Assembly: GCF_042681825.1 (NCBI RefSeq)
Contig: NZ_JBHUGH010000002.1
Coordinates: 186,001 to 250,000, forward strand
Origin: Halodurantibacterium flavum
GTDB taxonomy: Bacteria; Pseudomonadota; Alphaproteobacteria; Rhodobacterales; Rhodobacteraceae
DNA: 64,000 nt
Direction of reading: 5' to 3'
Shown in pieces: positions 42,353 to 53,075 of this stretch (its first letter is position 1; every line of letters starts with the position of its first letter). A program made the position numbers and the translations under genes. The notes below the pieces were generated by a model, which ran no database searches, was not told the origin of the DNA, and saw only the letters and a list, made by a program, of their open reading frames with translations.

Positions 42353-42639
42353 TGCCCGCCTATGTGGTCATGATCCGCGAAGAGACCAGCGACCCTGACG
42401 AGATGGCGCGCTACCGTGAAGCGGCACCACGGGCGCGGGAGGGACATGACGTCTCTCCCGTCGCCTTCTACGGGGCTCAGGACGTGCTTGAGGGTCCGGA
42501 TTTCGAAGGGGCAGCGATCCTGGCCTTTCCGGACATGAACGCGGCCCGCGCCTGGTATCACAGCCCGGCCTATCAGAGAGCGCGCCGACACCGGCAGGCC
42601 GGCAGCGAGACACGGGTTTTCATAATCGACGGTGTCTGA
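42352..42639 (+). CDS. DUF1330 small protein
   Basis: This 95-residue protein is a complete DUF1330 domain (YVVMIREE, then VSPVAFYGAQDVLEGPDFEG, then FPDMNAARAWYHSPAYQ). It is a dimeric ferredoxin-like fold of unknown function. The ATG at 42352 overlaps the stop of the DJ-1/PfpI gene, so they are translated together. It is the second DUF1330 protein in the window and not a close copy of the one at 24135. Confidence 0.85.
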   Translation: MPAYVVMIREETSDPDEMARYREAAPRAREGHDVSPVAFYGAQDVLEGPDFEGAAILAFPDMNAARAWYHSPAYQRARRHRQAGSETRVFIIDGV

Positions 42640-43067
42640 GCAGCCGGTCGATATCCTCCGGGCGGTGTGCCGCCCGGGGCGCTGATTTCGCGATCACCCC
42701 CAATCTGCAGCCTGCGTCCAGCGGGACACCCGATCCTTCGATCCTGCAGGTCGCGCTTGAGGCGGGTGCTCCTCAAGGCAGTTCCTTGCGGAGTGTTTCA
42801 CAAGCTTATGAACCTGGTACCCGCCGGATACCGAAGGGCAACAAGGCTTTTGCCATTGCACTTCGCGAAGTGCGGGTAAGATCGGGTCACGGCGAACGGC
42901 TCGTTCGCCAGAACTGGTTGCTGGTGTCAAGCACACGATTGCAACGCAGTGCCATTGGCATCATGAATCGCGGCGTCATCCGGCTGGGTCGGACGAAGGG
43001 TTTCAATCGTCGCCGTCCGGTTTGCCATCGTCTGATGGCCTGCAGCGCGAACCGACCCGTCGGGTTG
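42640..43067. other. Gene-free stretch
   Basis: These 428 bases lie between convergent genes. No domain, transposase scrap or clear terminator was recognised in either strand. Confidence 0.35.
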
Positions 43068-43733
43068 TTAGGGGCGTCCGGTCCCGGCCATGGCCGAAAC
43101 GGCCTCTGCGATCGGGGTCGGACCTGCAGTCACTTCCAGGATGATACGGTTGACATCCGGCTGGCGCAGAACCTCAACAACTGTCGCGGCCACGTCGTCA
43201 CGGGTGATCTCCTCGTGAACCTTCGCGAGGCCGAGGTCCACCAGGCCGGTCCCAGGAGCGTCGTTCAAGGCTGAGGGACGGACGATAACCCAATCGCGGT
43301 CAGTCAGGACGAGTTCGACTTCAGCCTGCTTCTTGGCGACCATGTAGTGTTCGAACTCCTCGTCCATGCGCCGCTCGCGCCAGGCTTCCGGAAAGACCGA
43401 CACCAGGACCATCCGGGTGATGCCGGCGATCCCGGCTGCCTTCGAAAGCTTGCCGGGGCCTGCGCCGTCGATCTGGTCGATGGTCTCTGGGCCGCCCTCG
43501 CCACCGGCACCTGCCGTAAAGACGATGGCGTCATAGCCGCGGATCATCTCGGCGAGTTCCTCGGGAGAAAGCGTCACGAGATCGCCGAGCGTTGCGTTGA
43601 TTCCCCTTGCAGCCAGATCCGCGGCCTGGGCGGATCTTCGGACCAGTCCCCCGACCTGATCTCCATGCGTGGCAAGCCGCGTTGCGACACGACGACCGAC
43701 GCCGCCCGCGATCCCGACGATAAAGACTCTCAT
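43068..43733 (-). CDS. NAD(P)H-binding protein (atypical SDR, NmrA/YtfG-like)
   Basis: This 221-residue protein has the Rossmann start MRVFIVGIAGGVGRRVA, VRRSAQAADLAARG and YDAIVFTAGAGGEGG. VIVRPSALNDAPGTG is typical of atypical short-chain dehydrogenases that bind NAD(P)H (PF13460). These act as reductases or redox sensors. No operon partner is seen; it is convergent with the DUF1330 gene. The substrate is unknown. Confidence 0.85.
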   Translation of the reverse strand: MRVFIVGIAGGVGRRVATRLATHGDQVGGLVRRSAQAADLAARGINATLGDLVTLSPEELAEMIRGYDAIVFTAGAGGEGGPETIDQIDGAGPGKLSKAAGIAGITRMVLVSVFPEAWRERRMDEEFEHYMVAKKQAEVELVLTDRDWVIVRPSALNDAPGTGLVDLGLAKVHEEITRDDVAATVVEVLRQPDVNRIILEVTAGPTPIAEAVSAMAGTGRP

Positions 43734-44167
43734 TCCGGTTCTCCCTTCGGTTCTATTTTCGCGGACCCTATGGTCCTGATGCGAATGGCTGCGTTGTCAG
43801 ATCTATAGGTGGGCTCCGGCGCAGCGCCTAGCGCAGGCGCGGGAGTTCCAGTTGAAAAGCGCAGAAACGGCACCCAGACAGCAAAACCCGCTGAGAGCGT
43901 TCCGTGATCCGGCCGTTTCGAACTGCGCAGGTTTCATGGCCATGGCCTGAATCACATGCACCCTCATTGGATGTGACCCCTTGATTCTCTTGTTTGGACC
44001 GCGAGCCTTGAATGCGGTCGGACAGGCTGACCGCGGTTCCGAACCGGTCGGAAAATCGGACACGCTCTCCGTGCGAGCAATGAACTGTTACTACAGTAAG
44101 CTGATCGAAGGGCATGACACCCACCCGGCATGGCCGCTGCCAGCGCCAGACCGGAGAACGGTCAATG
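43734..44167. other. Gene-free stretch
   Basis: These 434 bases lie between the NAD(P)H-binding gene (upstream side) and the end of the alcohol dehydrogenase. No gene or strong terminator was recognised; a short TTACT-AC-AGTAA repeat occurs near 44090. Confidence 0.35.
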
Positions 44168-45298
44168 CTAACCATCGGTCAGGATCTGAAGCAGATCATC
44201 CGTCTTCAGATCGACCGGGTTTGCCCTGTAGGAGGAAGACCGCAGCGCCTCGCTGGCAAGTTCAAGGTGCATTTCAGTGGTGACGCCAAGTTCCTGAAGA
44301 CGGCGGAGGCCCTTGCCGTAGTTCCAGTCCTGGAACTGTTGCACGCTGCCAAACGCTTCGGCGATTTGTTGCATGACCCAGGCGATCCGCTCAGCCGCGA
44401 CGCTACCCTTTGGTGCAGCCCGCGCATTTGCCCTGAGCACCGGCATCAGCAACGCGCCACAGATCGCCCCGTGTGCCGCGCCGGTCTGGCCGCCGATCAC
44501 GCCCGCAAAACCGTGCACCGCCCCCAGCCCTGCGTTGGCCAACGCAATCCCGCCGAAGACGCTGGTGAGTGTCATGTCGTCCCATGCCTGCGCATCGCCC
44601 TTGTCCAGCAGCCTGCGCAATGCCGAGAGCCCTCGGGGAATGGCGTCGCGGCACAACGCATCGGTCAGGGGATTGGCGCGCGACGAAATGAACGGCTCAA
44701 TGACCTGCGTGATCGCATCCAGCCCCGAGGCAAGCGTAACCTGTGCCGGGCAGGACGTGCAGAGTTCCGGATCAACCAGCGCCAATGCGGGATAGAGCCT
44801 GTCGTCGCGCAGGCTGACCTTACGCGCTGCATCCGGAACAAGTATCACGGCGTTTCGCGTGACTTCGGCTCCGGTGCCCGCTGTGGTGGGGATCGCCACC
44901 AGCGGCAGCGGGTCTGCATCCAGCGGCTGGCCTTCGCCCACCACTTCCATATAGCGCATCGCATCGTGCGGTGCGGGGATGAGGGCGGCGAGCGCCTTGC
45001 CGTGGTCGATGACCGCCCCGCCCCCGATGGCGATGATCAGATCGGGCCCGAACCCCCGCGCGATTGCCACATGGGCCTGGACGCCCGGCAGATCGGGTTC
45101 GCCGCTGGCCTGCAGGTCCAGCACATCGCCGCCCTGGCGCAGCGCGTGCAGCACGTCATCCGCCGCGGCAACGGAGCGTGAGCGCAAGAGCAAAAGGCGG
45201 CTTGCCCGCGCACGGGCGAAAGGTATCGCGTCAGAGACCGTGCCACGCCCGAAGCGCAGCGTTCCGGCAGTGGCGAAACCGAAGGCCGTGATCGTCAT
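44168..45298 (-). CDS. Iron-type (group III) alcohol dehydrogenase / maleylacetate-reductase-like
   Basis: This 376-residue protein from the ATG at 45298 has the NAD(P) part GGGAVIDHGKALAAL and PTTAGTGAEVTRNAV. The metal-site helix region is GLDAITQVIEPF, with later histidines in LGAVHGFAG and GAAHGAICG. The usual second ligand His of the DALTHAIE motif is Gln here. A subgroup with this change seems to exist, so activity is not excluded. It follows glpK by 85 bases, so it is probably the last gene of the glycerol operon. It may oxidise glycerol or a related C3 compound. Confidence 0.85.
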   Translation of the reverse strand: MTITAFGFATAGTLRFGRGTVSDAIPFARARASRLLLLRSRSVAAADDVLHALRQGGDVLDLQASGEPDLPGVQAHVAIARGFGPDLIIAIGGGAVIDHGKALAALIPAPHDAMRYMEVVGEGQPLDADPLPLVAIPTTAGTGAEVTRNAVILVPDAARKVSLRDDRLYPALALVDPELCTSCPAQVTLASGLDAITQVIEPFISSRANPLTDALCRDAIPRGLSALRRLLDKGDAQAWDDMTLTSVFGGIALANAGLGAVHGFAGVIGGQTGAAHGAICGALLMPVLRANARAAPKGSVAAERIAWVMQQIAEAFGSVQQFQDWNYGKGLRRLQELGVTTEMHLELASEALRSSSYRANPVDLKTDDLLQILTDG

Positions 45299-45383
45299 CG
45301 GAGGCACGCTGCGTCCGAAGAGACGCCCGCATCGCCCGTCATTCCCGCGCTGCAAAGCAAACGGTTATAACTTTGCTCTGTCA

Positions 45384-46871
45384 TCAGACGCCCAGCACCG
45401 CATCGACACAGCGTTTCCAGCGGGCATAACGCGCGTCCCGGACTGCCGGGCCCATTGCCGCCGTGAACTGCCGTTCGACGGCCCAGCCCTTGGCGAACTC
45501 TTCCATTCCGGGCCAGACACCTGCGCGCATCCCCGCGAGCCACGCCGCCCCCAGCGCCGTGGTTTCGAGCACCTTCGGGCGGTCGACCGGCGCGCCGATG
45601 ATGTCGGACAGGAATTGCATGGCGTAATCATTTGCGGCCATGCCACCATCGACGCGCAGCGTTGGCTGCGCCCCCTCGCGCACCCAGTCGGACTGCATCG
45701 CCTCCAGCAGATCGCGGGTCTGGTAGCCCACGGATTCGAGCGCCGCGCGGGCAAACTCGGCGGGTCCGGAATTGCGCGTCATGCCGAAGATCGCGCCGCG
45801 CGCTTCGGGCTTCCAGTAGGGCGCGCCAAGCCCCACGAAAGCTGGCACAAGGATCAATTCCTGGCCCGGATCGGCCTGTTCGGCAAGGGCCTGGGTCTCG
45901 GCGGCTTCGCGGATCACCTTGATCCCGTCGCGCAGCCATTGCACCACCGCCCCGGCGATGAAGATCGAGCCCTCCAGCGCATAGGTGGGCTTGCCGTCCA
46001 GCTGATACGCGATTGTGGTCAGCAGCTTGTTGGTGGAGGTCACCGGCGTTTCACCGGTGTTCAGCACCGCGAAGCAACCGGTGCCATAAGTCGATTTCAG
46101 CATGCCGGGCACGAAACAGGCCTGCCCGATGGTTGCGGCCTGCTGGTCACCCGCCACGCCAAGGATCGGTATTTCGCGCCCGAACAGGTCCCCGCGGGTC
46201 ACGCCGAAATCGGCGGCGCAATCGCGCACCTCCGGCAGCATCTCGCGCGGGATATCGAACAGATCGCAGATGGTCTGGCTCCAGCGGCCCTTGTGGATGT
46301 CGTAGAGCATGGTCCGGGCGGCATTGGTCGCGTCTGTCACGTGCACGCGCCCGCCGGTCAGGTTCCAGATCAGCCAGGTATCGACCGTTCCAAATGCAAG
46401 TTCTCCCCGCCTCGCACGGTCGCGCGCGCCATCGACCTTGTCGAGGATGTATTTCAGCTTGGTCGCCGAGAAATAAGGATCGGCCAGCAGCCCGGTGCGC
46501 GCGGTGATCATTGGCTCATGACCGTTGTCGCGAAGCTGCGCGCAGAAATCGGCGGTGCGGCGGTCCTGCCAGACAATGGCATTATGGATCGGCCTGCCGG
46601 TCCTGCGGTCCCAGACCAGCGCGGTTTCGCGTTGGTTGGTGATGCCGATGGCGGCGATTTCCCGCGCCGAAAGCCCGGCCTTCTCGATTGCCGCCCGCGC
46701 GGTGGCGGCTGTGGTGGCCCAAAGGTCCGAGGGGTCATGCTCGACCCAGCCCGATTGCGGATAGTGCTGCGGGAATTCCTCCTGCGCCACAGCCCTGATC
46801 ATCATATCCGCGTCAAAAACGATCCCGCGGCTGGATGTCGTGCCCTGATCAAGTGCGAGAATAAAGCCCAT
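45384..46871 (-). CDS. glpK: Glycerol kinase GlpK
   Basis: This 495-residue protein has all FGGY-kinase hallmarks: LALDQGTTSSRGIVFD near the start, GWVEHDPSDLW, ITNQRETALVWDR, VDTWLIWNLTGG, GDQQAATIGQ and DGGMAANDYAMQFLSDI. It phosphorylates glycerol to sn-glycerol-3-phosphate in the cytoplasm. GAGGAGG stands before the ATG at 46871, which replaces a longer frame to 46937. It lies downstream of the glycerol importer genes and feeds GlpD at the head of the operon. Confidence 0.97.
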   Translation of the reverse strand: MGFILALDQGTTSSRGIVFDADMMIRAVAQEEFPQHYPQSGWVEHDPSDLWATTAATARAAIEKAGLSAREIAAIGITNQRETALVWDRRTGRPIHNAIVWQDRRTADFCAQLRDNGHEPMITARTGLLADPYFSATKLKYILDKVDGARDRARRGELAFGTVDTWLIWNLTGGRVHVTDATNAARTMLYDIHKGRWSQTICDLFDIPREMLPEVRDCAADFGVTRGDLFGREIPILGVAGDQQAATIGQACFVPGMLKSTYGTGCFAVLNTGETPVTSTNKLLTTIAYQLDGKPTYALEGSIFIAGAVVQWLRDGIKVIREAAETQALAEQADPGQELILVPAFVGLGAPYWKPEARGAIFGMTRNSGPAEFARAALESVGYQTRDLLEAMQSDWVREGAQPTLRVDGGMAANDYAMQFLSDIIGAPVDRPKVLETTALGAAWLAGMRAGVWPGMEEFAKGWAVERQFTAAMGPAVRDARYARWKRCVDAVLGV

Positions 46872-46993
46872 CGACGCCTCCTCTGGGTAACCAGACTGGA
46901 AAACCGGAAATCCCGGGAAGGGGGCAAGGCGGCGCATGCATCGCCTTGCCCAGGTCAGCCGGGGCCACGCCGTTACGCAGCCCCGACACGAAG

Positions 46994-47010
46994 GTAACCA
47001 GTGAGGTTAC
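46994..47010 (-). repeat. Small hairpin at the glpV stop
   Basis: GTAACC-AGTGA-GGTTAC overlaps the glpV stop codon. With 135 bases before glpK it may stabilise or process the mRNA between these two genes. The stem is only 6 bp. Confidence 0.3.
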
Positions 47011-48719
47011 TCTGTCCAGCGGCGGATCAGTTCTTCATAGGCGATGGTGATCGGCTCGCCCTTTTCATCGTCCAGCTTCGGCCAGGGTGCGCCGGGCTGC
47101 GAGAGCCAATATTCATCATCCGTGATTTCGTTCAGGAGCGGGCCGACATCGCCCTGAACGCCCGAGCGTTCCAGACGAGCCATCACGGCCTCCTGCTGCT
47201 CGCAGAGCGAATCCATCACTTCCTGCGCGGACCGCAGACCCGACGAGGCATCCCCGATATTCTGCCACCACAGTTGCGCCAGACGCGGGTAATCGGGGAT
47301 GTTGAAGCCTGTATCTGTCCACAGATCGCGTTCGGGCGAGCGGTAGAATTCGATCAGCCCCCCCAGCTGCGGCGCGCGTTCCGTGAAGCTTTCATGCTGA
47401 AGCGTGGATTCGCGGATGAAGGTCAGACCGTAATGCGATTTGGCCACATCCACCGTTTTCGAGGCGATGAACTGTGCATAGAGCCAGGCGGCCTGCGCAC
47501 GGTCAACGGGCGTGGATTCCAGAAGCGTGGCAGAGCCGGCATCCTGATAGCCCACTTTCATGCCCTCTTGCCAATAGGCGCCGTGCGGGCTGGGGGCCAT
47601 GCGCCATTTCGGTGTGCCGTCCTCGTTCATCACCGGAAGATCAGGTGCGACCATATCCGCGGTGAAGGCCGTATACCAGAACACCTGCTGGGCGATGTTG
47701 CCCTGTGCCGGGACCGGGCCCGATTCAGAGAAGTTCATGCCAGCGGCCGCGGCGGGCGCGTAGTCGTTCAGCCAGTCCACGTATTTCTGGATCGAGTAGA
47801 CCGCCGCCGGGCTGTTCGTGGCGCCACCACGGTTCATGCACGATCCGACCGGACGAAAGTTCTCGTCCACCCGGATGCCCCATTCATCGACCGGAACCCC
47901 GTTCGGCAGGCCAAGGTCGGATGCCCCGGCCATCGAGAGCCATGCATCCGTGTGACGCCAGCCGAGCGAGGGATCGCGGCGGCCGTAATCCATATGACCA
48001 TAGACAGTCACCCCGTCGATTTCGCGGCCGGTAAAGAAGGCGGCGATATCTTCATAGGCCGACCAGTTGACCGGAACGCCCAGATCATAGCCGTATTCCT
48101 CCCGGAACTCGGCCTGAATTTCCGGGTCCGAGAACCAGTCATGGCGGAACCAGTAGAGATTGGCGAATTGCTGGACCGGCAACTGATAAAGCTTGCCATC
48201 CGGTCCGGTGGCCATCGAGGTGCCGATGAAATCATCAAGATCCAGCCCGGGATTGGTGAAATCAGCGCCCTCACCCGCCATCCAGTCGGTCAGGTTGCGG
48301 GTCTGCTGGTAGCGCCAATGCGTGCCGATCAGGTCGGCGTCATTGACATACATGTCAAAGACGTTTTCGCCGGTCTGCAACTGGGTTTGCAGCCGCTCGA
48401 CCACATCGCCTTCGCTGATCAGCGTATGGGTGACATTGATGCCGGTGATCGCGCTGAATGCGGGGGCAAGGACGCGGGATTCCCACTCATGGGTCGTGAT
48501 TGTCTCGGACACGACGTTGATGCTCATGCCCCGATGCGGTTCGGCGGCATCGATGAACCACTGCAGTTCGGCTTCCTGCTCTTCCCGCGTCAGGACCGAC
48601 ATATCCCCGATATGTTCGTCCAGAAAGGCGCGGGCGGCGTCCATATCGGCGAAGGCCGGCGCTCCCATCGCTGTGAGCGCCAGAGCCAGCGCGGTTGATG
48701 TTCTTGTCAGGTGGTTCAT
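47007..48719 (-). CDS. glpV: Glycerol ABC transporter substrate-binding protein (GlpV)
   Basis: This 570-residue protein has a signal peptide (about residues 1-25, ending AFA) and a long family-1 solute-binding fold. The position between glpU and glpK and the unusually large size match GlpV of the Rhizobium glycerol system. It binds glycerol or related polyols in the periplasm. GGGAGG lies 7 bases before the ATG at 48719. Confidence 0.88.
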   Translation of the reverse strand: MNHLTRTSTALALALTAMGAPAFADMDAARAFLDEHIGDMSVLTREEQEAELQWFIDAAEPHRGMSINVVSETITTHEWESRVLAPAFSAITGINVTHTLISEGDVVERLQTQLQTGENVFDMYVNDADLIGTHWRYQQTRNLTDWMAGEGADFTNPGLDLDDFIGTSMATGPDGKLYQLPVQQFANLYWFRHDWFSDPEIQAEFREEYGYDLGVPVNWSAYEDIAAFFTGREIDGVTVYGHMDYGRRDPSLGWRHTDAWLSMAGASDLGLPNGVPVDEWGIRVDENFRPVGSCMNRGGATNSPAAVYSIQKYVDWLNDYAPAAAAGMNFSESGPVPAQGNIAQQVFWYTAFTADMVAPDLPVMNEDGTPKWRMAPSPHGAYWQEGMKVGYQDAGSATLLESTPVDRAQAAWLYAQFIASKTVDVAKSHYGLTFIRESTLQHESFTERAPQLGGLIEFYRSPERDLWTDTGFNIPDYPRLAQLWWQNIGDASSGLRSAQEVMDSLCEQQEAVMARLERSGVQGDVGPLLNEITDDEYWLSQPGAPWPKLDDEKGEPITIAYEELIRRWTE

Positions 48720-48822
48720 GCTACATCCTCCCATGGATTGAACCTGTCATTTTCGGTCGTCGCGTGTCCGGTCCATCACAGGCTCCCACCCCTGCCGGTC
48801 CGGGCACGCGATTTGCGCGCCC

Positions 48823-49101
48823 TTACACCCAGCGAAACACCGCTGCGGCGTAAAGTGCGCAAATTCCCAAAGCCCACCATTGCGGCAGGCCGCTTAGTGC
48901 CAGCCAGCCCGCGTTTATGAAGGCCGAGCCGAGAAGCGTGATAAACAGCCGGTCCCCGCGGGTCGTCTCGATCATCAGGATGCCGCGACGCGGGGTTTCG
49001 GGGTAGCGGATGCCCAGAAAGGTGAAGATCAGCAGAAGGCAGGCAATCACGATGAAGAAGATTGCCGTGGCCTGTGTCCATGCCATCCAGTTGAGGTTCA
49101 T
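48823..49101 (-). CDS. glpU: DUF2160 small membrane protein of the glycerol transporter (GlpU)
   Basis: This 92-residue protein from the ATG at 49101 has GAAAGGG upstream. There are about three hydrophobic segments (residues 8-28, 52-68 and 73-90) and the DUF2160 pattern IRYPETPRRGILMIETTRGDR. In rhizobia this gene lies in the glpSTPQUV locus; its role is not established but may be in assembly or gating of the importer. It is 13 bases after glpQ. Confidence 0.87.
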   Translation of the reverse strand: MNLNWMAWTQATAIFFIVIACLLLIFTFLGIRYPETPRRGILMIETTRGDRLFITLLGSAFINAGWLALSGLPQWWALGICALYAAAVFRWV

Positions 49102-49114
49102 GGCCTGCCCTTTC

Positions 49115-49972
49115 TCAGACGCGGCCCAGGGCAAAGCCCTTGGCGATGTAGTTGCGCACGAAATAGATCACGAGCGCCCCCGGAACGATGGTCAGCACGC
49201 CGGCGGCGGCGAGAACCCCCCAGTCGATGCCCGAGGCCCCGACCGTGCGTGTCATGATCGAGGCGATGGGCTGCGCGTTGACGGCCGTCAGCGTGCGCGA
49301 AAGAAGCAGTTCCACCCAGGAAAACATGAAGCAGAAAAACGCCGCCACGCCGATGCCACTTGCGATCAGCGGCATGAAGATCTTCACGAAGAAGCGCGGG
49401 AAGGAATAGCCGTCGATATAGGCGGTTTCGTCGATTTCCCTGGGCACGCCGCGCATGAACCCTTCCAGAATCCACACGGCCAGCGGCACGTTGAAAAGCG
49501 TATGTGCAAGCGCCACCGCAATATGGGTGTCGAAGAGGCCGACACTGGAATAAAGCTGAAAGAAGGGCAGAGCGAACACAGCGGGCGGGGCCATGCGGTT
49601 CGTCAGCAGCCAGAAGAACAGATGTTTGTCGCCCAGGAAACGGTAGCGCGAGAAGGCATAGGCGGCAGGCAGTGCAACTGCGAGCGACAGGACCGTGTTC
49701 ATCACCACATAGGTGATCGAATTGACATAGCCGATATACCAGCTGCGGTCCGTCAGGATGGTGCGGAAATTGTCGAGCGTCGGGTTTTGCGGCCAGAGCG
49801 TGAAGCCGCCCGTGATCTCGCGATTGGTTTGCAGGCTCATTTTCAGAAGCCAGTAAATCGGTATCAGCATGAAGGCGAGATAAAGCACCATGACGACATG
49901 GCGGATGCGGATCCGGGGCAGGGCATGGCGGCGTGCCGGCGTGGCGGCGTAAGCGTCGGTTGTTGAGGCCAT
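49115..49972 (-). CDS. glpQ: Glycerol ABC transporter permease (GlpQ)
   Basis: This 285-residue protein has six membrane segments of the MalG type. The coupling loop EGFMRGVPREIDETAYIDGYS near residue 180 is the EAA motif. A 22-residue basic N-terminus precedes the first segment. It pairs with GlpP in the inner membrane. There is a one-base gap from glpP. Confidence 0.93.
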   Translation of the reverse strand: MASTTDAYAATPARRHALPRIRIRHVVMVLYLAFMLIPIYWLLKMSLQTNREITGGFTLWPQNPTLDNFRTILTDRSWYIGYVNSITYVVMNTVLSLAVALPAAYAFSRYRFLGDKHLFFWLLTNRMAPPAVFALPFFQLYSSVGLFDTHIAVALAHTLFNVPLAVWILEGFMRGVPREIDETAYIDGYSFPRFFVKIFMPLIASGIGVAAFFCFMFSWVELLLSRTLTAVNAQPIASIMTRTVGASGIDWGVLAAAGVLTIVPGALVIYFVRNYIAKGFALGRV

Positions 49973-49973
49973 C

Positions 49974-50845
<872 letters not shown>

Positions 50846-50846
<1 letters not shown>

Positions 50847-51952
50847 CAGACGGCCTCTCTTGCAGGGGTGGACACGGCATGGAGCGGCGCCACGCGCCAG
50901 TCATCGGCATAGACGCCGATCCGTTCGCGCCGGAATTTCAGGCGGTTGGCGCCAGCAGGCACGGGCATGCCTTCGGGCAGAATGGCATTCACGGGGTTTC
51001 CTGCAAATTCCGCGCGCAGGATCTGATGGCGGCCCACATCCTCGATGCGTCTGATCGTGACGGGCAGCCCGTCATCCCCGGCGGCAAGCGTGACGAATTC
51101 CGGGCGGATGCCGATCTGCACGCGGCCCTTCAGCGGTTTGTAACTGCCGCCAAGGGGCACGACATGACCCGCACACCGGGCTGTGTTGCCGGAAACTTCA
51201 GCCTCGATCAGGTTCATACCCGGCGAGCCGATGAAATATCCCACGAACGTATGCGCCGGCCGCTCGAACAGTTCCTCGGGTGTCCCGAGCTGGACGACAC
51301 GCCCGTCATGCATGACGGCAACCTTGTCGGCAAAGGTCAGCGCTTCGGTCTGGTCATGGGTCACATAGATCATGGTGTGACCGAATTGTTTGTGGAGCGC
51401 CTTGAGCTGGCTGCGGAGCTCCCATTTCATATGCGGGTCGATCACCGTCAGCGGTTCGTCGAAAAGGATCGCGTTGACATCCTCGCGCACCATCCCGCGC
51501 CCAAGGCTGATCTTCTGTTTCGCATCTGCGGTCAGCCCGCGCGCCTTGCGCCGGAGCATATGCTCCATCCCGATCATCGTGGCGATTTCCTGGACGCGGG
51601 CGGCGATATAGGCTGCATCCATGCCGCGGTTGCGCAGCGGAAAGGCCAGATTGTCCCCTACGGTCATCGTGTCATAAATGACCGGGAACTGGAAAACCTG
51701 CGCGATATTGCGCGCGACCGTATCGTCGCGGGTCACATCGCGGTCGCCGAACAGGATACGACCGCGCGAGGGCACCAGAAGACCAGAGATAATGTTCAGC
51801 AGCGTGGACTTGCCACAGCCGGACGCCCCCAAAAGGGCATAGGCTTCCCCGTCCCCCCACACATGGTCCAGCTGCTTGAGCGCGTAATCAGCTTCGCCTT
51901 TCGGATTGGGCAGATAGGAATGCGCCAGATTGTCGAGTGTGATCTTTGCCAT
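50846..51952 (-). CDS. glpT: Glycerol ABC transporter ATPase with degenerate signature motif (GlpT)
   Basis: This 368-residue protein has Walker A GASGCGKST (42-50), Walker B AILFDEP (161-167) and H-loop His199 in VTHDQTEAL, all normal. A C-terminal TOBE-like part is present. At the place of the LSGGQ signature it reads LTADA (140-144) before KQKISLGR, so this protein cannot supply a standard signature to its partner. It pairs with GlpS, whose signature is normal but whose H-loop is changed (see findings). This is not the glycerol-3-phosphate antiporter also called GlpT in E. coli. Confidence 0.92.
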
Positions 51953-51961
51953 GGTGCCCCC

Positions 51962-53050
51962 TCAGGCCGCCTGCACAAAGCTGGCGGGAGCGACAAGCTG
52001 ACCGCTCTCGGCAAAGACATGGACATGGGCCGCATCGAGCCAGACCTCGATCGGCTGGCCGAATTCGAGATGATGCACGCCATGCATCAACCCCACATAG
52101 GACTCGCCCGCATGATCGAGATGCATGAAGGTTTCGGAACCCGTGATCTCGGTCACTTTCAGCGTGCATCTGAAATGCAGCCCGTCATTGCCCTGCGCCC
52201 GCAGATGCAGATGGTCCGGGCGGAAACCGGCGCGGTAGCTGCCATCGGGCAGGTTCGCCATGGCGCCCTTTGCCGCTGCAACCTGGCCCTCACCGAAACT
52301 GACCTTGTTGCCCGCCTTGGTGATGCGGGTGAAATTCATCGGCGGGTCCGAGATGACCCGTGCCGTGATGACATCCTTTGGCGCGCGATAGACCTGCGGG
52401 GTCGGGCCGAATTGCGTGACTTCGCCCTGCCACATGGTCGCGACATTGCCGCCCAGAAGCAACGCTTCTTCCGGTTCGGTCGTCGCATAGACAAAGATCG
52501 CGCCCGACTCCTCGAAGATGCGCGGGATTTCGGCCCGCAATTCCTCGCGCAGCTTGTAGTCCAGATTGGCCAGCGGCTCGTCCAGCAGCACCAGTCCTGC
52601 ATTCTTGACCAGCGCCCGCGCAAGCGCGCAGCGCTGTTGCTGTCCGCCAGACAGTTCAAGCGGCTTGCGCTGCAGCAGCGGCGTCAGCTGCATCAGCGCG
52701 GCGGCCTCCTGCACGCGACGGTCGATCTCGGCCCGCGACACCCCCATCAGCCGCAGGGGCGAGGCGATGTTGTCATAGACGGTCATCGACGGGTAGTTGA
52801 TGAATTGCTGGTAGACCATCGCCACCTTGCGGTCCTGCACCCGCATTCCGGTGACATCGCGGCCTTCCCACAGAACACGCCCCGTAGCGGGCACGTCGAG
52901 CCCTGCCATGATCCGCATCAGCGTGGTCTTGCCCGACAGAGTGGGGCCAAGAAGCACGTTCATCGTGCCGCGCTCCAGCGTCAGGTCGGTGGGATAGACG
53001 TGATGTTGCCCCTCCGCAACCTTCGAGACGCCCTCCAATACCAGCGACAT
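51962..53050 (-). CDS. glpS: Glycerol ABC transporter ATPase with degenerate H-loop (GlpS)
   Basis: This 362-residue protein has Walker A GPTLSGKTT (35-43, atypical Leu before Ser), a normal signature LSGGQQQR (133-140) and Walker B VLLDEP (154-159). The H-loop reads ATTEPEEAL, with Thr191 where the switch His is expected. A TOBE-like C-terminal domain follows residue 235. Together with GlpT it forms a heterodimer with one canonical and one degenerate ATP site. It is 9 bases upstream of glpT and 25 downstream of glpD. Confidence 0.92.
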   Translation of the reverse strand: MSLVLEGVSKVAEGQHHVYPTDLTLERGTMNVLLGPTLSGKTTLMRIMAGLDVPATGRVLWEGRDVTGMRVQDRKVAMVYQQFINYPSMTVYDNIASPLRLMGVSRAEIDRRVQEAAALMQLTPLLQRKPLELSGGQQQRCALARALVKNAGLVLLDEPLANLDYKLREELRAEIPRIFEESGAIFVYATTEPEEALLLGGNVATMWQGEVTQFGPTPQVYRAPKDVITARVISDPPMNFTRITKAGNKVSFGEGQVAAAKGAMANLPDGSYRAGFRPDHLHLRAQGNDGLHFRCTLKVTEITGSETFMHLDHAGESYVGLMHGVHHLEFGQPIEVWLDAAHVHVFAESGQLVAPASFVQAA

Positions 53051-53075
53051 TCCTTGCTCCTCCCTCTCGCGCCGC

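Noticed and set aside
42640..44167. Search for small genes, RNA genes or mobile-element scraps in the two gaps around the NAD(P)H-binding gene
   Set aside because: Short frames occur but none has a recognisable domain, good start or conserved-looking composition.
44979..48698. Two long plus-strand frames opposite glpK and glpV
   Set aside because: These are shadow frames; glpK and glpV are unmistakable on the minus strand.
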